Source: Omphiscola glabra
Lineage: Eukaryota > Mollusca > Gastropoda > Lymnaeidae
NCBI GenBank assembly: GCA_964017045.1
Contig: OZ024809.1
Span: forward strand, 25,543,618-25,607,617
Reading direction: 5' to 3'
DNA length: 64,000 nucleotides
The translations under genes were made by a program, and so were the position numbers. Position 1 is the first letter of the stretch. Every line of letters begins with the position of its first letter. Shown here piece after piece: positions 12,083 to 24,700 of this stretch. Under the pieces are notes generated by a model. The model was not told where the DNA came from. It saw only the letters and a program-made list of their open reading frames with translations, and ran no database searches.

Positions 12083-14372
12083 TATTTTTGTTATTGCGAC
12101 ACATAACTTTTTATTTCAATACAAAACATTTTCCCCTTTTTCCCCCCTTAAGAAAAAAAAAATATTTTAAAAAATATATAAAAACAAAATAGTAGCCCAA
12201 AAAAAATTCTTCCAGACGCCTTTGTCTACCATACGATTGATTTATTGGTATCATGAATTTTGATGATAAAATCATTTAAACTATACAAGCGGGAAGTTAT
12301 GTAATATTCCTTTAAGGAAAATATATCACTGACCAGAAAAAAGACAGGATTTTATCCGCTAAAAAGAGTCTAAACCTTAAACATTAGTCCACAAGAAGTA
12401 CAAATATCTTGCTTACTTTGAACATTTGATCAAATACCCTACCCATGCTTTGATCTAATTAGATTTTTTAAAGTAAAAAAAAGAAACTAACTCTAAAGAA
12501 ATATTAAGGAAAGTAGAAATGCAGTGCACATGAACAACTCTAGTGTTCCTACTCACTCCATCCGATGCATTGTGTTTAGTCCATCCCGCGTCACGGAATG
12601 CTCGATGAGAATAAATTGACTCGATGTCTTCCTCTCCTCCCTCCCTCCTCCCACACCCTCTCTCCCTTTCCCGCTACCAGACTTCTCATCTCCCACTATC
12701 TCTTTGTGATAGCTGAGAACATGTAAACTGGGTAACAAAAATCAATAATGACATTTAAAAAAAATTATTTTAATGGAGAAAGGTTGGGTGGGAGGGAGTG
12801 GATTAAATCCCAACATTTAATGGATATTAAACCCCGACATTTAATGGATATTAAACCATAACGTTGAGAAGATGTCTCCGGGAATACTTTGTCATGTTGT
12901 TTATTTAGAGGCTGGAGAGAAAATACGGGAAAAGATCGGGCATTCCGTGCTGGCTGGGTCTACAAAGTTCTCTAACATTATGACCAGCGGCTGAATGTGG
13001 AACTGTTATGCCCCCCTTCCTGCAATCTCCGTCACAATCTACCTGTGCCGGACAGTGGTCACATAGGAATATAAGTATTCAAATAGTATGAGTTGAGTGC
13101 ATGGGATTATCACTAATCGTTCAGTTTGTACAAGATCAACTTACTCCCACTGCTCCTGGAGGAGGGTGTCCATTATGTATTTCCTTCTCCCTCCTTCCCA
13201 AGACCATTCCACAAACTCCTTCCTATCTAATCCCCCCCCCCCCCCCGGTGTGAACTCTCCATTATACCCAAGTCTTTGAATGTTTTTTTACATTTTCAAT
13301 GAAGTCCAAACATTGCATTATGTAGCTCTTGTTGGCAAAATGACAAACATGCTTAAGAGTGGGGTACTGGGAGGGTAGTGGGTGGGTAGTAGGTGGGTAG
13401 TGGGTGGTCACATTGAGTGGCATTCTCTATGTACTCCCCCTTCTAGTTACATACCCATCCTTGCAATTATCAAATGCGCAGATACGTTCCATTCCATGCA
13501 CCCAACCGTCTTTACACCCATCCATGCTTCCATCTTTCCACCCATCAAGCTATCATTCAATTCATATCTCAGTCTCTCCACCTACCCATCTACCTCGTTA
13601 CACACAAACCATACCTTCCTGCCCACATCCCCACACTCATCCCCAAATCATTAGTTCCCATCCTAAGTCACCGCCGATGTCAATGACAACCACAAATACA
13701 TAACTTCCGGGCAACATGGGCACTTTTGATTAATGAAAGCCCTTACACGGTTCTGGATTATACAAGGTGAACAACTCCAGGCCTCACAAGGGCCTTGTCA
13801 TTATGTCGTCGTGGCCTTAAATTATAGCGCAGGTCGATTTGTCAAGATATGTATACAAAAGAGACGTCGGTAATGGTATATTTGTTAAATAACTTGTACC
13901 GTAGGGCAGCAGTTCTCAACGCGGGGCACAGGACCCCCATAAAGCAACATCGTAATTCTTTTTTTATTTTTAACTTTTTTTTTTGGGGGGGGGGGGGGGT
14001 GGATGGGGGGAGTGTCTAATAAAGAAACGCTTGATTTTATGTAAATAAAAAGACATTTTGTTATATGTGGAAAGGGCCCCGGGGTTGTTATAACATGTTT
14101 AAGGTAGGCCACACAAAAAGGGGCTGATTAGCTATTCCGTAGAACGCAGTCGTTCAAAATGCGAGGTGAGGGGCGAAAATATCCTCGATGTTTACAACAA
14201 TGAAATAAAAGTTTGGCACAGATTCTGTGTTAAAGTTAGAGATTAGGATCTTCGTTATTCTTGACACTGTATCGGTTAGCATTGAAGTCGTTTGGAACTT
14301 CTGATAATGAAAAAAAAGTGAAACTATTATTTATAGTGGGACCTGATCCGGACGCATCGCCACGTCATTTTT
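12083..14372. other. No recognisable gene
   Basis: Mixed unique sequence with poly-C at 13,231-13,246 and poly-G at 13,985-13,999. CAGCAGTTCTCAACGCGGGG near 13,908 resembles a hAT terminus without a visible partner. CCATC-rich sequence lies at 13,500-13,640. Confidence 0.4.
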
Positions 14373-14765
14373 TTCAACGAAGTGTATGTTAGTGTGTGTT
14401 TGGAGGCATATGTTCAACAAAGTGTATGTTAGTGTGTGTTTGGAGGCATACGTTCAACAAAGTGTATGTTAGTGTGTGTTTGGAGGCATATGTTCAACGA
14501 AGTGTATGTTAGTGTGTTTTTGGAGGCATATGTTCAACAAAGTGTATGTTAGTGTGTATTTGGAGGCATACGTTCAATAAAGTGTATGTTAGTGTGTGTT
14601 TGGAGGCCAACGTTCAACAAAGAGTATGTTAGTGTGTGTTTGGAGGCATACGTTCAACAAAGTGTATTTTAGTGTGTGTTTGGAGGCATAGTTCAACAAA
14701 GTGTATGTTAGTGAGTGTTGGGGAGCATATGTTCAAAAAAGTGTATGTTACTGTGTGTTGTGGGT
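14373..14765. repeat. 40-bp minisatellite, about 10 copies
   Basis: Unit TTCAACAAAGTGTATGTTAG then TGTGTGTTTGGAGGCATAYG; the rightmost copies are degraded. Confidence 0.93.
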
Positions 14766-15134
14766 ATGTCTTAATGAGCAGGGTCGAAATTTTAATATTC
14801 ATAAATGAATGGGAAAGAACTTCATGACACAGACTTAAATCTCAGTGTCCACCCGTACCCACCTCTGCGTCTATCCCTACTCAACTGTTGTAATGAAGTA
14901 ATTTGATGCATCAACTATTGTAATCAAGTAAACCAAATACACTTCAAATGATGTAACAGTTTTATTGTGTTTAAATCTTAAAGTTACATTTGATTTTTTC
15001 ATAATATTTTGGCTGTGTGAAAATATTTCTTTCTCTAAAAGTCATTTTCAAATAAATACTTAATCTTAAGTTTTAGTCATTTATAAAGTCAAATTTACTG
15101 AATGTAAGCAACAGATTGTCCTATCTTTTTGTTT

Positions 15135-15227
15135 TTATATTGAAATTCTGTTAATGTCCTTCTTCAGGTTTTCCTCAATGGTTTGTATATTTCTTATAGC
15201 TTCAATCTGAATGCAATCCTCATAGGA
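15135..15227 (-). CDS. Candidate additional terminal exon (30 codons plus stop)
   Basis: A strong acceptor (TTTGCTCTTCACAG) precedes an open frame SYEDCIQIEAIRNIQTIEEN ... NRISI and a TAA; an AATAAA follows about 170 bases on. The peptide is charged and probably helical. Read in phase 0 it could splice from exon 19 or belong to another transcript. It is not recognised as any family, and nothing else in 1-18 kb supports more exons. Confidence 0.35.
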   Translation of the reverse strand, partial: SYEDCIQIEAIRNIQTIEENLKKDINRISI

Positions 15228-15455
15228 CTGTGAAGAGCAAACAACTTAATATAGCACCCTATGATCTATGACTGTCCTATCCTTTCCCAAACCTGATGTG
15301 TAATAAATGTGCACATGTTTGTGCAGAGCATTATTTTGTTTAAACTACGTTTGGTTCTTCCAAAAGTGTTACTCATTGCCTTTTTACTCTTTTGAATTAA
15401 CAAAAAAAAAAAAAAAAAAAAAAAACTCAACTATAGCTCAAATGTTATGGTATAA

Positions 15456-16015
15456 AAATAAAACTGTATATTGTATCTAGGTGATCTCCCATAAAACTGT
15501 ATAGTGTAACTAGGTGATCTCCCATAAAACTGTATAGTGTATCTATGTGATCTCCCATAAAACTGTATAGTGTATCTAGGTGATCTCCCATAAAACTGTA
15601 TAGTGTATGTAGGTGATCTCCCATAAAACTGTATATTGTATCTAGGTGATCTCCCATAAAACTGTATATTGTATCTAGGTGATCTCCCATAAAACTGTAT
15701 AGTGTAACTAGGTGATCTCCCATAAAACTGTGTATTGTATCTAGGTGATCTCCCATAAAACTGTGTATTGTATCTAGGTGATCTCCCATAAAACTGTATA
15801 TTGTATCTAGGTGATCTCCCATAAAACTGTATAGTGTAACTAGGTGATCTCCCATAAAACTGTGTATTGTATCTAGGTGATCTCCCATAAAACTGTGTAT
15901 TGTATCTAGGTGATCTCCCATAAAACTGTATATTGTATCTAGGTGATCTCCCATAAAACTGTATAGTGTAACTAGGTGATCTCCCATAAAACTGTGTATT
16001 GTATCTAGGTGACCT
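15456..16015. repeat. 33-bp minisatellite, about 17 copies
   Basis: Unit ATAAAACTGTATAGTGTATC then TAGGTGATCTCCC. Period 33 (11 codons) keeps a minus-strand frame MGDHLDTIYSF open for 180 residues; this is a by-product of the repeat. A higher-order pattern of alternating GTGTATTG and GTATATTG types is visible. Confidence 0.95.
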
Positions 16016-16178
16016 CCCTGAATTAAAAAAAATAGAATTAAGACAATGTGTACAAATCTGATGAGCTAAAATAATTCATAAAATAAAATTACCATAGATT
16101 TGAAAATACAGATCTTTATAGTGTAAAGCATTTTATAGTTTATTAAAATGAGAGAGATTTTGACCTCAGCTTTAGTGG
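16016..16178. other. AT-rich sequence, nothing recognised
   Basis: Unique AT-rich sequence between the 33-bp array and a possible hAT remnant. Confidence 0.4.
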
Positions 16179-16384
16179 CAGTGGTTCCCAAATTTTCACA
16201 AGGGAAAACCCATAAAATATATTATTTTAATTCAAATTATTTAAATAAAAAATTGTTATATGAAGATAGATTATGTTTGACATATAAAGATAGGATATGT
16301 AGGGGCAGAAAATAATAAAAAGAATATGTATGAGATGACCCTTGAGTGACTGTTGACCCTTGAGTGACAGTTTGAAAACCAATG
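16179..16384. mobile_element. Possible short hAT remnant
   Basis: Left edge CAGTGGTTCCCAAATTTT and a partly inverted right edge TTTGAAAACCAATG. Flanks do not match, so this is only a candidate. Confidence 0.3.
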
Positions 16385-16692
16385 AGCAAACAACCAAAAT
16401 GACAGAAGCAGACAATTGTAGAAATAGACAAAATTAGCTGAGGTAACAAAGTCTAAGAAAAACGACACAAAAATACATGAAAATGTAATCAAAATGGTGC
16501 ATTAATCAAATCAAGCACAGGCATAAGTAATTTAATGAAAACATTGAAAGGCATTTGTTTCAAGTTTATGATCTTTGATTAAAAACTAAAATTATAACCA
16601 GCACTTTTTCCTTTGCTGTGACATTGTTCAAAGTCTATTAAGTCTGATCTAGATTTCAGCATTTATTTATACCTGAAAGACGTGAATAGTGC

Positions 16693-17275
16693 CCATGAAT
16701 GCTTGACCTAGACCATGAATGCTTGACCTAGACCATGAATGCTTGACCTAGACCATGAATGCTTGACCTAGGCCATGAATGCTTGACCTAGATCATGAAT
16801 GCTTGACATAGGCCATGAATGCTTGACCTAGACCATGAATACTTGACATAGGCCATGAATGCTTGACCTAGACCATGAATGCTTGACCTAGACCATGAAT
16901 GCTTGACCTAGGCCATGAATGCTTGACCTAGACCATGAATGCTTGACATAGGCCATGAATGCTTGACCTAGACCATGAATACTTGACATAGGCCATGAAT
17001 GCTTGACCTAGGCCATGAATGCTTGACCTAGACCATGAATGCTTTACCTAGACCATGAATGCTTATCCTAGGCCATGAATGCTTGACCTAGGCCATGAAT
17101 GCTTGACCTAGGCCATGAATGCTTGACCTAGGCCATGAATGCTTGACCTAGGCCATGAATGCTTGACCTAGGCCATGAATGCTTGACCTAGGCCATGAAT
17201 GCTTGACCTAGGCCATGAATGCTTGACCTAGACCATGAATGCTTGACCTAGGCCATGAATGCTTTACCTAGGCTA
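16693..17275. repeat. 20-bp minisatellite, about 29 copies
   Basis: Unit CCATGAATGCTTGACCTAGR with GA/GG and CATA/CCTA variants; the right third is nearly uniform for the GG variant. Confidence 0.96.
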
Positions 17276-18399
17276 GCTTGCAAAAATTATGTCATTAGTA
17301 ATGTGATCTCTACCTATGTCTGTATCAATACATTTACAGACCAATCAGGCTTTTTTTCCCAACCAGTTGAAGGATGTCTCTGATCATATTTTCATGTTTT
17401 ACTTTGTTCTCTTTATTACTTTTATAATTTATGTATGTTATCAACATACTAATTTGAGATTTTTCTTTTTAAAATATCCAGATTAAAAATATATTTATAT
17501 AAAAAATGGAAATAAAACTTTTTGTATTCAGTATTATTAATTTGGTAAATGAAAAAAGTTTTAATGAACTTTAATAAGATTGTTTTCAACAGAGTCTCAG
17601 CTATTAAATTTTATTCACAATCCCAAAGGAAAGCTATGAGAACATTTTTACTTCTAGAATTAAGTAAAGAAGCAATATTTTTTTAACAAAGAAAGAAAAA
17701 AAAATCCTTGTAATATATCACAATTTATATTATGAATGCATGAGTTGCATAGTACAAGAAAATAGCACCCAAAAGATATGAAATTTATCCAATCAAAAAA
17801 ATTGGCCAATTAAATAAATTGGTTTCTAATAAAAATGTGTCTTACAATTTTTAAACTGAATGATAAAGCAAGTCATCCATGGTATATAAGAAAAATATTT
17901 GAAAATAAAAAAAATCAGATTCCAAAAAAAGATTTAATCTTATTTCTATATTATAACATGATGTCAAAAAAAGTTACTGGATGAAATTTTAAAAATATTT
18001 ATGTAATTATAACAAAATTACATGTATGTGGCTTATATAACTACACTAGGCAAACATGTGAAATCCTGATTTAAACAAAATTGATTTAAAAGAGGAGTAA
18101 CAGCAAAAAGATGAAAATTCTTGACATGCCTTTAAAAAATGTTTTATTTCTACAAGCTTTTTAAGACAATCTATTAAATTAATGCGTATGTCTGGGAGTA
18201 AAAATGGAAGACAAAGTTTTTTAAAATTAGCTTTTGAATAAGAATAAGAATCGAAACATTTCATATCTAAAAACTAACTACAAGATTCTTTTCTTACACT
18301 GATGTGTTTGCCCCTAACTTGGTACACAAAGGCTTTCACTTAGCAATGACAAGCAAAGCTTGATTTATAACAACTTGTTCAGCACAACTGTAGACTTAT
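17276..18399. other. AT-rich sequence downstream of the spectraplakin short isoform
   Basis: No exon with family similarity and no repeat array seen; would be intron if a longer isoform exists. Confidence 0.45.
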
Positions 18400-18405
18400 T
18401 TTATT
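18400..18405 (-). terminator. Probable polyadenylation signal of the spectraplakin short isoform
   Basis: AATAAA on the minus strand about 70 bases after the TAA stop at 18,475, within an AT-rich 3' region. The hexamer is common by chance in such DNA, so support comes mainly from its position. Confidence 0.5.
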
Positions 18406-18474
18406 TATATATTTATAAGTATTTTTTAGAATGTCTTTTTGATAACAGTTTTGTTAACACAATTTACAGATAAC

Positions 18475-18738
18475 TTATTTCTGGATGCCTAATGTTTTAA
18501 ATGCCTTGAGGGCTTTGACTGAGCGCAGCAGTTTAGTTTTGGCACTTGACATTTTCTCCACAACAATTTTGTTCTCTGGATTTATCTCAAGCTTGCTGGG
18601 GTCGGCTACAATTCTGGCTTTGATGAAACCTTTCATAATGGCCTCATGGACACCAACCCTGTCTCCAGTTACATTGTTGACATATTCTCCCGTGTCTCTT
18701 GCTAACAACCCATCCCTGACTGCCTCGGAGAAGGAAAC
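18475..18738 (-). CDS. MACF1-like: Spectraplakin terminal exon 20 (plakin repeat and stop)
   Basis: Eighty-seven codons plus TAA: VSFSEAVRDGLLARDTGEYV, GDRVGVHEAIMKGFIKARIV, then a basic tail (KTKLLRSVKALKAFKTLGIQ). No strong donor precedes the stop, and an AATAAA lies about 70 bases downstream, so this is read as a terminal exon. Confidence 0.88.
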   Translation of the reverse strand, partial: VSFSEAVRDGLLARDTGEYVNNVTGDRVGVHEAIMKGFIKARIVADPSKLEINPENKIVVEKMSSAKTKLLRSVKALKAFKTLGIQK

Positions 18739-21700
18739 CTGACGATACAGAAACATTTACGTCAAAATTAGATGTTAAATTCATAAGCAATTTATAGAAA
18801 GACTTATTCATAGCAAGTTTGAAAGAAAAAGTCAGAGTTACCATTTGACCAACTCACTGAGTGCTCTTGATACAGAGGGAAATACGCTCACTTTCCTGGC
18901 AACCCTAGTGCCACAAGGGTAAAGATTGGTCAACTCAAATACACACAAACATATGCATATAAATTAGATTCACACAGGTAGTTGAACACTAATTATTATT
19001 GATAGTAGAGTATTTCAATATGTGGATGTTATAGCTTTAGAGTTTAAAAAAATGTTTTACATGTGTAAACCAGACCTGTTTACTCTTACGATTTTGGCAT
19101 ACAATGTACGATTTTGAGGTGTATACATTATATATACTGAGTGTTTATTTTTTACTAGTAAGATAATGTATTGAATGATTTTGTGATGATATTGTACGAT
19201 TTTAAGAGTTTGAGGGTAAACAGGTCTGGTAAACTGTGCTTTCAACTGTTGATCTTGTGTTTTTATTGTGAGTACAGGGATTAAATGGAATTGTGGGTCA
19301 TCGTAGGTATAAACCAAAACACATTCATGCGCACCATCTTTAAAGCATCCAGATGGTGAGATAAAAAAAAAAACAGCCAAAGACAAGTGATCTACAGAGA
19401 TAATGATTAACCATGATCTTGGAAAAAAGTTGAGAATTTCAAACTAATAAACGGCCAAGTCGCTGATCAAAATGCCATTAACAGCCTAATAACTAATCTA
19501 ACCACGCAAAGATTCATCAAACGCAAAGATTCATCAAACGCAAAGATTCATCAAACGCGTTGCTACAGATCAATATTAGTGAACAACAAAACTTTAAGAC
19601 AAAAGATTTTTAAGACTGAAAAAAATATGAGCAATGCATTTAAAACAAAATTTTCATTTATTTGGATCAATAAAAGCATCTTATCTTATCTTCTCTTAAT
19701 TTAAGAAATTATGGTTTTAACTTAGTATTTTGAATAACTATTTTTCGAATATACATAATAGTGACAAAAAATAATCTTATCCAACGTTACTATACTATTT
19801 GTAAAACATTCATTTAATTAAAATAAAATAAATAAATTAAGCAACTCCACAAACATGCAACTAAAAGAAATACAAGATTTCATTTGATCCGCTCTTCATA
19901 ATGTATGACATATTGATCAATAGATAAAAAATGTTGCAGCTACAAAAGCCTGGAATCTTTCTTACCTTTAACTTTTTCTTTTGGTCAACTACTCCATGTA
20001 CTGCATATGTTTTGGTGACCACCTCTGGCTTGCTATGCTCCTCCCCTTCATGATAATCAACAATGACAAGACCTGACTGGATGGCGTCTCCTATTGAAAT
20101 CTTATCTCCCTTTTCAGTTCTGTCAACACACAAATATTCATTACACACAGATGTCATGGAAAATAAGAAAGGAAAGAGCATAATGGAGTTTTTAATACAA
20201 TACATGCGCTCCCCTTTCTCACATTAGCTAAATTTTAGATATTTCATTATTTTGAAGTGTTTCCTTAAACTTAGAAGGTTCAAATCTATGAGTTTGTGCT
20301 CATTATCTTATTCATAAAACATTAAAATCCAACAGAATGATAATTTCATGAACTAGCATCACTTTGTGAGTTAATTACTAGCATCACTTTGTGAGTTAAT
20401 TTCTAGCATCACTTTGTGAGTTAATTTCTAGCATCACTTTGTGAGTTAATTACTAGCATCACTTTGTGAGTTAATTACTAGCATCACTTTGTGAGTTAAT
20501 TACTAGCATCACTTTGTGAGTTAATTACTAGCATCACTTTGTGAGTTAATTTCTAGCATCACTTTGTGAGTTAATTACTAGCATCACTTTGTGAGTTAAT
20601 TACTAGCATCACTTTGTGAGTTAATTTCTAGCATCACTTTGTGAGTTAATTACTAGCATCACTTTGTGAGTTAATTACTAGCATCACTTTGTGAGTTAAT
20701 TACTAGCATCACTTTGTGAGTTAATTACTAGCATCACTTTGTGAGTTAATTACTAGCATCACTTTGTGAGTTAATTTCTAGCATCACTTTGTGTGTTAAT
20801 TTCTAGCATCACTTTGTGAGTTAATTTCTAGCATCACTTTGTGAGTTAATTACTAGCATCACTTTGTGAGTTAATTACTAGCATCACTTTGTGAGTTAAT
20901 TACTAGCATCACTTTGTGAGTTAATTACTAGCATCACTTTGTGAGTTAATTACTAGCATCACTTTGTGAGTTAATTACTAGCATCACTTTGTGAGTTAAT
21001 TACTAGCATCACTTTGTGAGTTAATTTCTAGCATCACTTTGTGTGTTAATTTCTAGCATCACTTTGTGAGTTAATTTCTAGCATCACTTTGTGTGTTAAT
21101 TTCTAGCATCACTTTGTGTGTTAATTTCTAGCATCACTTTGTTAGTTAATTTCTAGCATCACTTTGTGTGTTAATTTCTAGCATCACTTTGTTAGTTAAT
21201 TTCTAGCATCACTTTGTGAGTTAATTTCTAGCATCACTTTGTGAGTTAATTACTAGCATCACTTTGTGAGTTAATTTCTAGCATCACTTTGTGAGTTAAT
21301 TTCTAGCATCACTTTGCGAGTTAATTACTAGCATCACTTTGTGAGTTAATTACTAGCATCACTTTGTGAGTTAATTTCTAGCATCACTTTGTGTGTTATC
21401 ACTTTGTGAGTTAATTTCTAGCATCACTTTGTGAGTTAATTTCTAGCATCACTTTGTGTGTTAATTTCTAGCATCACTTTGTGAGTTAATTTCTAGCATC
21501 ACTTTATGAGTTAATTACTAGCATCACTTTGTGAGTTAATTACTAGCATCACTTTGTGAGTTAATTACTAGCATCACTTTGTGAGTTAATTACTAGCATC
21601 ACTTTGTGAGTTAATTACTAGCATCACTTTGTGAGTTAATTACTAGCATCACTTTGTGAGTTAATTACTAGCATCACTTTGTGAGTTAATTTCTAGCATC

Positions 21701-24700
21701 ACTTTGTGTGTTAATTTCTAGCATCACTTTGTGAGTTAATTTCTAGCATCACTTTGTGAGTTAATTACTAGCATCACTTTGTGAGTTAATTACTAGCATC
21801 ACTTTGTGAGTTAATTACTAGCATCACTTTGTGAGTTAATTACTAGCATCACTTTGTGAGTTAATTACTAGCATCACTTTGTGAGTTAATTACTAGCATC
21901 ACTTTGTGAGTTAATTACTAGCATCACTTTGTGAGTTAATTTCTAGCATCACTTTGTGTGTTAATTTCTAGCATCACTTTGTGAGTTAATTTCTAGCATC
22001 ACTTTGTGTGTTAATTTCTAGCATCACTTTGTGTGTTAATTTCTAGCATCACTTTGTTAGTTAATTTCTAGCATCACTTTGTGTGTTAATTTCTAGCATC
22101 ACTTTGTTAGTTAATTTCTAGCATCACTTTGTGAGTTAATTTCTAGCATCACTTTGTGAGTTAATTACTAGCATCACTTTGTGAGTTAATTTCTAGCATC
22201 ACTTTGTGAGTTAATTTCTAGCATCACTTTGCGAGTTAATTACTAGCATCACTTTGTGAGTTAATTACTAGCATCACTTTGTGAGTTAATTTCTAGCATC
22301 ACTTTGTGTGTTATCACTTTGTGAGTTAATTTCTAGCATCACTTTGTGAGTTAATTTCTAGCATCACTTTGTGTGTTAATTTCTAGCATCACTTTGTGAG
22401 TTAATTTCTAGCATCACTTTATGAGTTAATTACTAGCATCACTTTGTGAGTTAATTACTAGCATCACTTTGTGAGTTAATTACTAGCATCACTTTGTGAG
22501 TTAATTACTAGCATCACTTTGTGAGTTAATTTCTAGCATCACTTTGTGAGTTAATTACTAGCATCACTTTGTGAGTTAATTTCTAGCATCACTTTGTGTG
22601 TTAATTTCTAGCATCACTTTGTGTGTTAATTTCTTGTAGTTTAAAGAAATGAAGAAAATAAAACAACTTAGAAAAGCACCAAAACAATAAGATGTTTTTA
22701 TTTTCCATTTCGTTACTCAATCAAATATTAAGTTAAAGCATATCAATCTCTATATTAAACAGTCACTCAATATTAGTTCATGATACAGATATTTATTGGC
22801 TTTTAATCATAAACTAATGTGTGTTTAATATGTTAAATCATTGTTGTGCACAGAGTATGATTAAACAAAGATGTGGATTTACTCCTTAACACATCAAGAC
22901 AGCAAGTTTTCCAATATTCCTATATAAGCTTGTTACTGACCTGTATGTAGAGTTGTGTGTGTCCAGGATATTGCCGTTGACTGCCTGTGTTACTGTCAGC
23001 TTCTCCTCTGTCTTAGGGTCAATGACACTTGTAATGGTGTAAGGTCTAGATTCCTTTAATAACCAGATATATTGTGTTGACATTTAAAAGTCATCAATAT
23101 CTAATGACATTTTAAAACATTTAAATCTAAAAATCAAGTACTAGGAAGGTCAAGGTTATTTGGAAAATTAAATCTTACTCAGGTTTTTCCATTTCTCATA
23201 CACATTTAAACAGTAATAAAGAAATCTAAAGTATAATTAATGTTGAATAAATGACCAATTCACAATACAAGCTCAGTTTCAAATGGATATAAAATTTAAG
23301 AATTTGCAAGACATTGCTTGATAGTTTTATTTCATTAATGAACCCACCCTTGTAATTTTAATAGTGATTAAACCATAAGAATCTTTCTCCTCTCGTATCT
23401 TCCTCTTGCTAACAAACTCCATGATGACAAGACCTTCGTTCATGGCATCAGTCATGGAGATCGACTGAAGAAAAAAAATCAACAGTATAAAAACTGAATT
23501 ATGTTCACTATTATGTTGACTATTATGTTGACTATGGCTATGGTAACTTCAGTATTAGGTTCACCCTTAAATATAGTTAGATAATGTTTCTGAAAAAATC
23601 TTGGCTTCTAAACAAGGTGCATCATAAAATGTAAGTCCTACTCTTAGAAATATAAATGTATCCCAGCAAGAGTCATAGAAAACAAAGTATTATGTGTGTC
23701 AGTCAAGGAGCAGCAGACATATTTGCAAGTCAATTGAAAAAAAAAATATTTAAATTATTTATAAAACAAATGCAATATTAAACTCCACTGAAATGTAAGA
23801 TGCAAAGTTTTTTTAATATTATGTTACTAATCTCACACTTAAATTCTTATAGTCACTAAATTTGTGTATGATCTCTATGATTATAAGTGCAATTTTCTTA
23901 CTGGATCCAAGAACTTTTAGGCTTTTAAAAAAAAATCTTCATAACTTACTTTCCCTGTTCTTGGATTGGTGTACTTGTTGCTGGCTTGATCTACAATTCC
24001 TAGCATAATGGCATCCTGCAGAGTGAGTTTGGTCTTATTATCTCTAGGGTCAATGACACCTGTGATGATGAAGGTGTGTTGTTCTTCCTCTAGAGCAGTT
24101 GTCACCTGAAATGAGAGAAAATAAATCTGAATAAATCTGATACACATTTAATTGAGCTAAAACCAGCATTATTTAATTAAAAATTTATTCAGATTCTCCA
24201 CAAAAATAATATAATTTTTTTAGCTCACTGAAAGAAATACTGATAGTAATGAAATGACACAGAGATGAAATATTTGAAAGATGATGTCATAAATGGGAGT
24301 AACTAGCCATTGTCATAATCCTTCTTAGAAGTGTGTACAATACCTGAAAAGACTTTCACACAAACATTTAGAGATGGTATGGTACATGCAATGTAGAGAT
24401 AGTATGGTACATGCAATGTAGAGATGTTGTGGTCTGTGCAATGTAGAGATGGTATGGTACATGCAATGTAGAGATAGTATGGTACATGCAATGTAGAGAT
24501 GTTGTGGTCTGTGCAATGTAGAGATGGTATGGTACATGCAATGTAGAGATGGTATGGTACATGCAATGTAGAGATGGTATGGTACATGCAATGTAGAGAT
24601 GGTATGGTACATGCAATGTAGAGATGGTATGGTACATGCAATGTAGAGATGGTATGGTACATGCAATGTAGAGATGGTATGGTACATGCAATGTAGAGAT

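Noticed and set aside
15445..15987. 180-codon frame of repeated MGDHLDTIYSF
   Set aside because: Created by a 33-bp minisatellite whose period is a multiple of three; no promoter, splice or family evidence.
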